11,439 nucleotides of DNA from Candidatus Poseidoniaceae archaeon. Its GTDB lineage: Archaea; Thermoplasmatota; Poseidoniia; Poseidoniales; Poseidoniaceae. Of the stretch, positions 6,688 through 11,439 are shown in pieces (the stretch's first letter is position 1; each line of letters begins with the position of its first letter). The DNA is taken from the NCBI GenBank assembly GCA_022451835.1, contig JAKUNX010000048.1, forward strand, positions 1 to 11,439. Reading direction: 5' to 3'. Position numbers and translations under genes: made by a program. The notes beneath the pieces were generated by a model that had not been told where the DNA came from, did no database searches, and saw only the letters and a list, made by a program, of their open reading frames with translations.

Positions 6688-7686
6688 TTATTCGATTGGC
6701 CATGTACAGTTACTCAACTTTGTACCATTAGGCATTATTGAATTGTGAGCTACAATCACATTGTCTAAAATACAATTATCACCTATTTGACAATCTCTAC
6801 CTATCAAACTACGAACTATCTTACAATCATTCTGAATTATTGAATTACTAAGTATAGTTGATTCAGAAACCGTTGAACTACCAAGTTTTACTTGTTTACC
6901 GATCATTGATTGATTGATTCTTTGATTTCCTGATAACTTTGACTCGCTTGCGAACCAAGAATTTGATACTGCATTACCAGTAGTATATCTCGCTTCATCA
7001 ATACACCTAGTAACTGCATTAATCCAAGACTCCTTAGTTCCAGCATCAATAAAGTAGCCATCAAATTGCATTCCATTTAGTTGTCTTGCTTCAGCCAACT
7101 TAGGAAATACATCACGTTCTAGTGAATGTTTACCCTTCGGCATATAATCAAAAATATCTTCCTCAAAAATGTATGATCCTGCGTTAATTAAATTTGAGAA
7201 CACCTCTGCAGGCTTCGGCTTTTCTTTGAATTTGGTGATTTTATTTTCATCGTCAATCCCAACAATCCCGAATCGTGTTGGATTATCGACTTCCCAAAGT
7301 CCTAAACTACCGATTCCGCCATTTGATTTGTGTAGTGATAACAATTTCCCGACGTCTAAAGAAGAGATAATATCACCATTGAAGCAGGCAAATGTGCCGC
7401 TAACAACATCTCGGCAATTACCAAGTGCTCCTCCGGTACCTAGTGGTTCTGTTTCATTAACGATTCTTACATCGAAGTCACAATCTATAGAATCGAAGTA
7501 GGACTTGATCATTTCTACCTTGTAACCACCTGCAACAACTACCTCATCAATCAAATCTGCTGGTACTGTGTAGATAACCTGCTCTAACAAGGTTCTATCC
7601 AGCATTGGCAGCAATGGTTTGGGTACTGAATTAGTCCACGGCCTAAGTCGTGAACCTACCCCCCCCGCTAGAACCACTACTTGCAT
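6688..7686 (-). CDS. sugar-phosphate nucleotidyltransferase with hexapeptide-repeat C-terminus
   Basis: This is a 332-residue NDP-sugar pyrophosphorylase: it joins a sugar-1-phosphate to NTP, giving an activated sugar for surface glycans or glycolipids. The N-terminal Rossmann-like domain (1 to about 230) shows the nucleotide-binding signature LAGGVGSRLRPWT..VPKP (Gly8, Gly9, Gly11, Arg13, Lys23), GTGGAL (83-88), FNGDI with metal-binding Asp105, EKP, NAGSYIF and FIDAGTKESW. The C-terminal part (about 250-328) has left-handed beta-helix type repeats such as SMIGKQVKLGSSTV and SLIGRDCQIGDNCIL. The architecture fits mannose-1-phosphate guanylyltransferase or glucose-1-phosphate thymidylyl-/uridylyltransferase; the sugar and base cannot be settled by reading. 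The start is at 7686, 30 bases after the small zinc-ribbon gene, with no Shine-Dalgarno sequence. An 8-G run encodes the GGVG loop. Confidence 0.9.
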   Translation of the reverse strand: MQVVVLAGGVGSRLRPWTNSVPKPLLPMLDRTLLEQVIYTVPADLIDEVVVAGGYKVEMIKSYFDSIDCDFDVRIVNETEPLGTGGALGNCRDVVSGTFACFNGDIISSLDVGKLLSLHKSNGGIGSLGLWEVDNPTRFGIVGIDDENKITKFKEKPKPAEVFSNLINAGSYIFEEDIFDYMPKGKHSLERDVFPKLAEARQLNGMQFDGYFIDAGTKESWINAVTRCIDEARYTTGNAVSNSWFASESKLSGNQRINQSMIGKQVKLGSSTVSESTILSNSIIQNDCKIVRSLIGRDCQIGDNCILDNVIVAHNSIMPNGTKLSNCTWPIE

Positions 7687-7716
7687 TGGATGGCGGTTCG
7701 CGGTAGAGTCTTTGAA

Positions 7717-7839
7717 TCAATCCGTTGATTTATCAGTCTTTGAGTCATTCTTTTCATCTGGTTCAGGAACTGAGTAGTCTATGCCACAACTTCGGCAAAC
7801 CTGATTGTCATCCCAATCACATTGCCTCTTACAACTCAT
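7717..7839 (-). CDS. 40-residue zinc-ribbon-like small protein
   Basis: This is a very short frame reading MSCKRQCDWDDNQVCRSCGI, then DYSVPEP and a polar acidic/basic tail ending KTDKSTD. Cysteines at positions 3, 7, 15 and 18 (Cx3C-x7-Cx2C) form a plausible single-zinc site. The ATG lies 4 bases after the stop of the thioredoxin-family gene, with a GGAAGG Shine-Dalgarno-like sequence 9 bases upstream inside that gene's end. The stop is 30 bases before the nucleotidyltransferase start. This tight operon placement, a ribosome-binding site and the paired cysteines argue for a real gene. No family is recognised; a zinc-binding adaptor or a partner of the upstream redox protein are possible roles, both speculative. 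Confidence 0.65.
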   Translation of the reverse strand: MSCKRQCDWDDNQVCRSCGIDYSVPEPDEKNDSKTDKSTD

Positions 7840-7843
7840 AAAA

Positions 7844-8386
7844 TCAAGCCTTCCACTTAACCGAGCATCCAATTGATTCAGTTTCAGTTATATTTGGCGA
7901 CCGGCCATCTAGCATGGCATCTATTGCGTCGTTTAACTCGCTAGTTGATACTTGACTTGGATCTCTTGGCGAATCATCCATTCTGCCGCGATAAACTAGT
8001 GTATTATCGCTATCGAATAAGAAAAATTCCGGAGTCCTTTTTGCTCCATATGCATGAGCTATTTCTTGTGATTCATCATACAAATATGGATATGGCATTC
8101 CATTTCTAGCTCTTTTTACCATATGTTCGAATGAATCATTCGCATAAACAGTAGCATCATTTGAATTTATTCCGACAAATCCAATTTCCTTGGATTTGCA
8201 GTAATCTGACATTTTATTCATTCTATCTATACTAGCAACTACGTATGGGCAATGGTTGCATTCAAAGACTAATACTAGACCATTTTCCTTCACAGATTGT
8301 TCTAGAGTGAGCAACTGTCCACCGATTTCTTCATTTGCATTTTTCAAAGTATATTCAACTGCCTTATCCCCAATATTGAGTGTCAT
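7844..8386 (-). CDS. thioredoxin-family (AhpC/TSA-like) protein with CNHC motif
   Basis: This is a 180-residue cytoplasmic protein with a thioredoxin fold of the peroxiredoxin/TlpA type and no signal peptide. The redox motif is VFECNHCPYV with Cys43 and Cys46, a form typical of a widespread thioredoxin-family group in which the first cysteine follows a Glu. It also shows GINSND, YPYLYDESQEIAHAYG, the RTPEFFLFD segment supplying the cis-proline, and YRGRMDDSP. A further cysteine at 174 in the C-terminal GCSVKW motif is characteristic of this group and may be a resolving or metal-binding residue. It is probably a thiol reductase or peroxidase; the substrate is unknown. The next gene, a 40-residue Cys-rich protein, starts 4 bases after its stop, and the VTE5-like gene ends 39 bases before its start, so it sits in the middle of a minus-strand operon. 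Confidence 0.88.
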   Translation of the reverse strand: MTLNIGDKAVEYTLKNANEEIGGQLLTLEQSVKENGLVLVFECNHCPYVVASIDRMNKMSDYCKSKEIGFVGINSNDATVYANDSFEHMVKRARNGMPYPYLYDESQEIAHAYGAKRTPEFFLFDSDNTLVYRGRMDDSPRDPSQVSTSELNDAIDAMLDGRSPNITETESIGCSVKWKA

Positions 8387-8425
8387 AATTATGTGTCAAG
8401 GTTCTCAATTAAAGTATCTTGTATT

Positions 8426-9100
8426 CTATATCGGGCCTAAATTTAGACCGATAAACAATACTATGCTGGAAAAAACTACAATCAAAATATTATCATCGAT
8501 CACTCCAAATTCATATCTCTCAACTACTGATGCAACTATTCCAGAAATTAAACCCCATAATGGGATTTCTGGTTCTGACATCATGCCGATAAAATATCCT
8601 AACGGAAGACATAATGCTGCCATTCCAACATTTCCCCAAGCACTTTTTGTTCTCCTTTTGAACATTTTATTTCGAATAATTCCTGTTACTCCATCACCAA
8701 AAGCCATGAATAATGATGGAAGAATTGCCAACCAAGGCTCATTACTATACTCCCAAATCAAAAAGACTGACACACCAAGCATCAAGGCAAATGTTGCATC
8801 ATTCATATTCTGCTCAGTTTGCATCCACCATAATCTTCTATCCATTAGATGGGTTGAAGCAAGACCTATGCTTCCAAGAACTCCACCAATCAATACCCAA
8901 ATTGGATTATCAAAAACAATTGGTGATGCGATAATTGGCACTCCTCCAGCAAGCATATGAGCTACTTTTCTGTTGTAGTATACTGCAACCATATGTTCTG
9001 ATCCTTGCTTTCTCAAATAATGATAGAAAGGTTTGATAGCAAATACAACTAAAATTGCCCAAAGACCAAGAATACCAAACCAAATGACGTCCTCAGCCAT
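8426..9100 (-). CDS. VTE5/dolichol-kinase-like diacylglycerol/polyprenol kinase family protein
   Basis: This is a 224-residue membrane protein of the CTP-using lipid kinase/cytidylyltransferase superfamily that includes dolichol kinase (SEC59), plant phytol kinase VTE5 and yeast DGK1. Family residues are visible: NRKVAHMLAGG (Arg44, Lys45, His48), FGDGVTG (Gly135, Asp136), the KSAWGN motif (Lys152 to Gly156), and the C-terminal VERYEFGVIDDN (Glu194, Asp203, Asn204). About seven hydrophobic segments cover the rest. The likely reaction is CTP-dependent phosphorylation of an isoprenoid alcohol (geranylgeraniol, phytol or dolichol); which one is not shown by the sequence. It is the first gene of a minus-strand run (thioredoxin-like, zinc-ribbon-like, nucleotidyltransferase, TIM) and is divergent from sucC. 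A dolichol kinase role would link it to the downstream sugar-nucleotide gene; a phytol/GGOH kinase role would link it to the DUF92 gene. Confidence 0.85.
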   Translation of the reverse strand: MAEDVIWFGILGLWAILVVFAIKPFYHYLRKQGSEHMVAVYYNRKVAHMLAGGVPIIASPIVFDNPIWVLIGGVLGSIGLASTHLMDRRLWWMQTEQNMNDATFALMLGVSVFLIWEYSNEPWLAILPSLFMAFGDGVTGIIRNKMFKRRTKSAWGNVGMAALCLPLGYFIGMMSEPEIPLWGLISGIVASVVERYEFGVIDDNILIVVFSSIVLFIGLNLGPI

Positions 9101-9127
9101 AAATTAGGCTATCTTTGCCGGTGTTTA

Positions 9128-9137
9128 GAATTTAAGG
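9128..9137. promoter_or_regulatory. candidate shared TATA-like element between divergent genes
   Basis: GAATTTAAGG lies in the 90-base gap between the VTE5-like gene and sucC. Read on the minus strand (CTTAAATT) it sits about 30 bases before the ATG at 9100, implying a nearly leaderless message. Read on the plus strand it is about 55 bases before the sucC ATG, implying a leader of about 30 bases that includes the Shine-Dalgarno site. It is the only strong TATA-like sequence in the gap; a weaker CTTTATTTG lies at 9162-9170. Confidence 0.35.
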
Positions 9138-9180
9138 TTCAATCAAAGTATTCAAAGACGGCCTTTATTTGGAAAGGTTT

Positions 9181-9188
9181 GGAGAAGG
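9181..9188 (+). promoter_or_regulatory. ribosome binding site deciding the sucC start
   Basis: GGAGAAGG ends two bases before ATG 9191, with its GGAG core spaced 6 bases from it. It supports ATG 9191 over an in-frame TTG at 9179, which would place the first codons on top of this site. Confidence 0.6.
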
Positions 9189-9190
9189 TT

Positions 9191-10399
9191 ATGAATATCC
9201 ACGAATATCAAGGTAAAGAATTACTCAGAGCTAGTGGCGTTCCAGTACTGGATGGTGTGCACTGCAAAACTGTAGATGATGCATTAGCTGCTTATGATAA
9301 ATTAAATTCTAAAGTTGTCGCAGTCAAATCACAAATTCATGCAGGTGGCAGAGGCAAAGGTAGTCTATACTCCCCAACCAGTAGAGAACTAGTTATGGAA
9401 GGCGGTGTCAAAATAGCATTTTCAAGAGATGAAGTTAAGACATATGCAGAAAATATCCTAGGCAATATTTTGGTGACTATTCAAACAGGCGAGGAAGGAA
9501 AGTTAGTACGAAATCTATACATTGAATCTGGATGTGATATTGTTCACGAATATTATCTTGCTTTGCTGGTTGATAGAGAAAACAAATCTGTGATGATTAT
9601 GGCTTCAACTGAAGGTGGCATGGATATTGAAGAAGTTGCTCACAACACACCAGAGTTGATTCATAAAATTTCTATAGACCCTAACTCTGGTCTAATGGGT
9701 TTTCAGAATAGAGATTTAGGCATGGCTCTTGGACTAAGTGGAAAAGCGCTAAAATCATTCATGAAAATGCTGGCAAAAATGTATGCTATGTTCGTATCTA
9801 ATGATTGTACAATGGTCGAAATTAACCCATTAGTAAAAACTGGAGATGATGATATAGTTGCCCTTGATTCAAAGGTTTCTTTTGACGAGAACGCAGAATT
9901 TAGACACAAAGATTGGGACGATATGCGTGATTTGAGCGAAGAAGAAGAAGTAGAAATTAGGGCTAAAGAATCTGGTCTATCATATGTTAAACTCGATGGT
10001 AATATTGGTTGTTTGGTAAACGGCGCTGGACTGGCTATGGCAACAATGGATGTAATCAAATTGTATGGCGGTGAGCCTGCAAACTTCTTGGATGTTGGAG
10101 GTGGTGCTAATGAGGAACAGGTGAAGACTGCATTCTCAATAATTTTAGAAGACCCAAATGTAAAAGGTATTCTTGTCAATATTTTCGGCGGAATTATGCG
10201 ATGTGATATTATTGCCAGAGGAGTTATCGCAGCAACTGAAGCACTTTCCTTAGATGTCCCTCTCGTGGTACGGTTAGCTGGTACGAATGTCGATGAGGGT
10301 AAAGCAATACTTGCAGAGTCAACGCTCAACATACACCCTGCTGATGACCTTGCGGAGGGCGCTCAGAAGATTGTCGAACTTATCGGAGGAGGTGTTTGA
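9191..10399 (+). CDS. sucC: succinate-CoA ligase (ADP/GDP-forming) beta subunit
   Basis: This is a 402-residue beta subunit of succinyl-CoA synthetase, which in the TCA cycle converts succinyl-CoA plus NDP and phosphate to succinate, CoA and NTP. The N-terminal ATP-grasp domain begins MNIHEYQGKELLRASGVPV and carries VKSQIHAGGRGKG (the nucleotide-binding glycine/lysine loop). It continues with MVEINPL and the metal-ligand region ALDSKVSFDENA. The C-terminal ligase domain shows NGAGLAMATMD, GGEPANFLDVGGGA, VNIFGGIMRCD and VVRLAGTNVDEGK. Length is close to the bacterial-type subunit. ATG 9191 matches the family N-terminus and has a Shine-Dalgarno sequence. The stop is followed after one base by the sucD ATG, so the two subunits are translationally coupled. 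Confidence 0.97.
   Translation: MNIHEYQGKELLRASGVPVLDGVHCKTVDDALAAYDKLNSKVVAVKSQIHAGGRGKGSLYSPTSRELVMEGGVKIAFSRDEVKTYAENILGNILVTIQTGEEGKLVRNLYIESGCDIVHEYYLALLVDRENKSVMIMASTEGGMDIEEVAHNTPELIHKISIDPNSGLMGFQNRDLGMALGLSGKALKSFMKMLAKMYAMFVSNDCTMVEINPLVKTGDDDIVALDSKVSFDENAEFRHKDWDDMRDLSEEEEVEIRAKESGLSYVKLDGNIGCLVNGAGLAMATMDVIKLYGGEPANFLDVGGGANEEQVKTAFSIILEDPNVKGILVNIFGGIMRCDIIARGVIAATEALSLDVPLVVRLAGTNVDEGKAILAESTLNIHPADDLAEGAQKIVELIGGGV
10385..10394 (+). promoter_or_regulatory. strong Shine-Dalgarno site for sucD inside the end of sucC
   Basis: GGAGGAGGTG lies 6 bases before ATG 10401 and encodes the last Gly-Gly-Gly-Val codons of SucC. It fixes the sucD start and rejects a longer reading from 10287 whose extra residues are only the out-of-frame end of sucC. 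It is the strongest ribosome-binding site in the window. Confidence 0.75.
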
Positions 10400-10400
10400 A

Positions 10401-11324
10401 ATGGCTATATGGATTGAAGAAGATGCAAAAGTATTGGTTCAGGGTATAACTGGTAAGCAAGGAATGTTCCATGCCGATAAAATGGTCGAGTATGGTACTA
10501 ATATCGTTGGAGGATGTACACCTGGGAAAGGCGGTCAAACTGTTGAATTGCAAGGCAGGAATTTTCCCGTTTGGAATTCAATGACAGAAGCGATAACAAC
10601 AACCGATGCTGATGCAACGGTAATCTACGTGCCACCACCGTTTGCTGCTGAAGCAATAATGGAAGCGGCTGACGCATTTGATTCGGTAAAAGGCGAGGGA
10701 GTTATTGTTTGTATTACTGAAGGAATTCCTACACTTGACATGGTTAAAGCAGTAGCCTATGTTTACAACCGTCCTGGTATTCGATTGATAGGTCCAAATT
10801 GTCCAGGGATTATTACCCCAGGAGAAAATGGAGGAGCTAAGATAGGTATTATGCCAGGTCATATTCATGCTAAAGGTAGAATTGGAATTGTTTCAAAATC
10901 TGGAACTCTAACATACGAAGCAGTTGCACAAACCATGAGTATTGGTGAAGGTCAATCGACTTGTATCGGAATTGGCGGAGATCCGGTAAATGGAACAGGA
11001 TTCATTGAATGTTTAGCAGCATTTGAGTCTGATAGTCAAACTGAAGCAATAGTAATGATTGGTGAAATCGGTGGTACTGCAGAAGAAGATGCTGCTGCAT
11101 GGGCTGCAGAAAATGTCACCAAACCAATTGTTGGTTTCGTTGCTGGAGCTACTGCACCACCTGGTAAAAGAATGGGTCACGCAGGAGCAATTATTTCTGG
11201 TGGGAAGGGAACTGCAGAAGAAAAATTTGCTGCTTTTGAAGCGGCAGGAATCGCTTGTGCAAAAGACCCTTCAGAACTTGGAAGTGTGTTACTAGAGTCT
11301 TTACAAAAAGCCGGTCTAAGATAA
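10401..11324 (+). CDS. sucD: succinate-CoA ligase (ADP/GDP-forming) alpha subunit
   Basis: This is a 307-residue alpha subunit, which binds CoA and carries the phosphohistidine intermediate. The CoA-binding Rossmann domain begins MAIWIEEDAKVLVQGITGKQ and continues with GGCTPGKGGQ, VIYVPPPFAAEAI, VCITEGIPTLDM and RLIGPNCPGIITPGE. The ligase half shows GIVSKSGTLTYEAV, GIGGDPVNGTGFIE, MIGEIGGTAEEDAA and the active-site GKRMGHAGAIISGGKGTA, with His260 as the phosphorylated residue. Family length and motif order are normal. The start follows the sucC stop by one base with a strong Shine-Dalgarno site, so the two are made in equal amounts. It is the last gene of the operon; a T-rich stretch follows the stop, and a convergent reading frame begins about 10 bases later. 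Confidence 0.97.
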   Translation: MAIWIEEDAKVLVQGITGKQGMFHADKMVEYGTNIVGGCTPGKGGQTVELQGRNFPVWNSMTEAITTTDADATVIYVPPPFAAEAIMEAADAFDSVKGEGVIVCITEGIPTLDMVKAVAYVYNRPGIRLIGPNCPGIITPGENGGAKIGIMPGHIHAKGRIGIVSKSGTLTYEAVAQTMSIGEGQSTCIGIGGDPVNGTGFIECLAAFESDSQTEAIVMIGEIGGTAEEDAAAWAAENVTKPIVGFVAGATAPPGKRMGHAGAIISGGKGTAEEKFAAFEAAGIACAKDPSELGSVLLESLQKAGLR

Positions 11325-11326
11325 AA

Positions 11327-11335
11327 TTATTTTTT
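11327..11335 (+). terminator. T-rich candidate terminator after sucD
   Basis: TTATTTTTT follows the sucD stop by two bases. A T-run with no strong hairpin is the usual intrinsic termination signal of archaeal RNA polymerase. It overlaps the last base of the stop codon of the convergent frame. Confidence 0.4.
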
Positions 11336-11439
11336 CATCTTGGAGGGCCTCGTTTTGGTCCTTTTGGAGGACCTCCTGAAGGCGGGCTACGACCTGGGCC
11401 TTTTGGTGGGCCACCCGATGGACCACTTGGTTTAGGAGA
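11335..11439 (-). CDS. C-terminal Pro/Gly/Lys/Arg-rich tail of a protein running off the right edge (partial)
   Basis: On the minus strand the frame is open from the right edge to a TGA at 11335-11337, giving 34 residues. The key repeats are SGPSGGPPKGPGR and SGGPPKGPKRGPPR, so GGPPKGP occurs twice about 14 residues apart. Such low-complexity basic Pro/Gly tails are disordered and usually end larger proteins. The placement (convergent, about 10 bases after sucD) is what a real gene end would show. The body of the protein is outside the window, so no function can be given. A plus-strand frame is also open and reads as a Gly/Pro repeat (GGPRFGPFGGPPEG), but it has no start codon here, so the minus strand is preferred. 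Confidence 0.55.
   Translation of the reverse strand, partial: SPKPSGPSGGPPKGPGRSPPSGGPPKGPKRGPPR

Noticed and set aside
8256..8960. 234-residue plus-strand frame opposite the thioredoxin and VTE5-like genes
   Set aside because: It spans two well-supported minus-strand genes and shows no motif; it is an antisense shadow.
9179..9190. TTG start for sucC
   Set aside because: It would translate the Shine-Dalgarno site; the family begins MNIHEYQ at 9191.
9703..10332. 209-residue minus-strand frame inside sucC
   Set aside because: It is a Ser/Pro/Thr-rich antisense shadow of a strongly conserved plus-strand gene; the composition is typical of reversed codons.
10287..10400. 38-residue N-terminal extension of sucD
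   Set aside because: It is the out-of-frame reading of the sucC end; ATG 10401 has a strong Shine-Dalgarno site and matches the family start.
11339..11439. Plus-strand Gly/Pro repeat frame after sucD
   Set aside because: It has no start codon within the window and is preceded by the sucD stop and a T-run; the minus-strand reading has a proper stop and convergent placement.
1..11439. CRISPR arrays, insertion sequences, integrases, tRNA or rRNA genes
   Set aside because: No regularly spaced repeats, transposase or integrase motifs, terminal inverted repeats, or rRNA/tRNA-like folds were seen.

Overview
The window is AT-rich and densely coding. It most resembles a marine planktonic euryarchaeon of the Marine Group II (Poseidoniales) or Marine Group III type. 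This is inferred from a 219-residue archaeal-type triosephosphate isomerase, a textbook archaeal C/D box sRNA, two polyprenol-kinase-type membrane proteins suited to an isoprenoid-lipid organism, starts that mostly lack a Shine-Dalgarno sequence but often follow TATA-like boxes, and a bacterial-type succinyl-CoA ligase. No 16S rRNA or other phylogenetic marker is present, so the assignment is tentative.

Layout from left to right. (1) The C-terminal 282 residues of a eukaryotic-like 1-pyrroline-5-carboxylate dehydrogenase run in from the left edge (+). Its end overlaps a small convergent gene for a two-helix membrane protein (-). (2) An approximately 180-base intergenic region holds a C/D box guide RNA (about 1223-1293). 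(3) Three plus-strand genes follow: a PrsW-type intramembrane protease, a DUF92/VTE6-type membrane protein (putative polyprenyl-phosphate kinase), and a 770-residue membrane protein with an extracytoplasmic, cysteine-less redoxin-like domain. (4) A minus-strand block runs from 9100 down to 5975: a VTE5/dolichol-kinase-like protein, a thioredoxin-family protein with an intact CxxC, a 40-residue zinc-ribbon-like protein absent from simple long-ORF calling, a sugar-phosphate nucleotidyltransferase and triosephosphate isomerase. (5) sucC and sucD (+) form a tightly coupled operon, divergent from the minus block. (6) At the right edge lies the C-terminus of a minus-strand protein with a Pro/Gly/Lys/Arg-rich tail.

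Functionally, the region mixes central carbon metabolism (proline/glutamate oxidation, triosephosphate isomerisation, the substrate-level phosphorylation step of the TCA cycle), sugar-nucleotide supply for surface glycans, thiol/redox proteins and membrane-lipid enzymes. The most noteworthy points are the guide RNA, whose D-side guide appears to fit the 23S rRNA A-loop helix, and the presence within about 6 kb of both halves of a potential two-step isoprenoid-alcohol salvage route (VTE5-like plus VTE6-like kinases). No CRISPR array, insertion sequence, integrase, rRNA or tRNA was seen.
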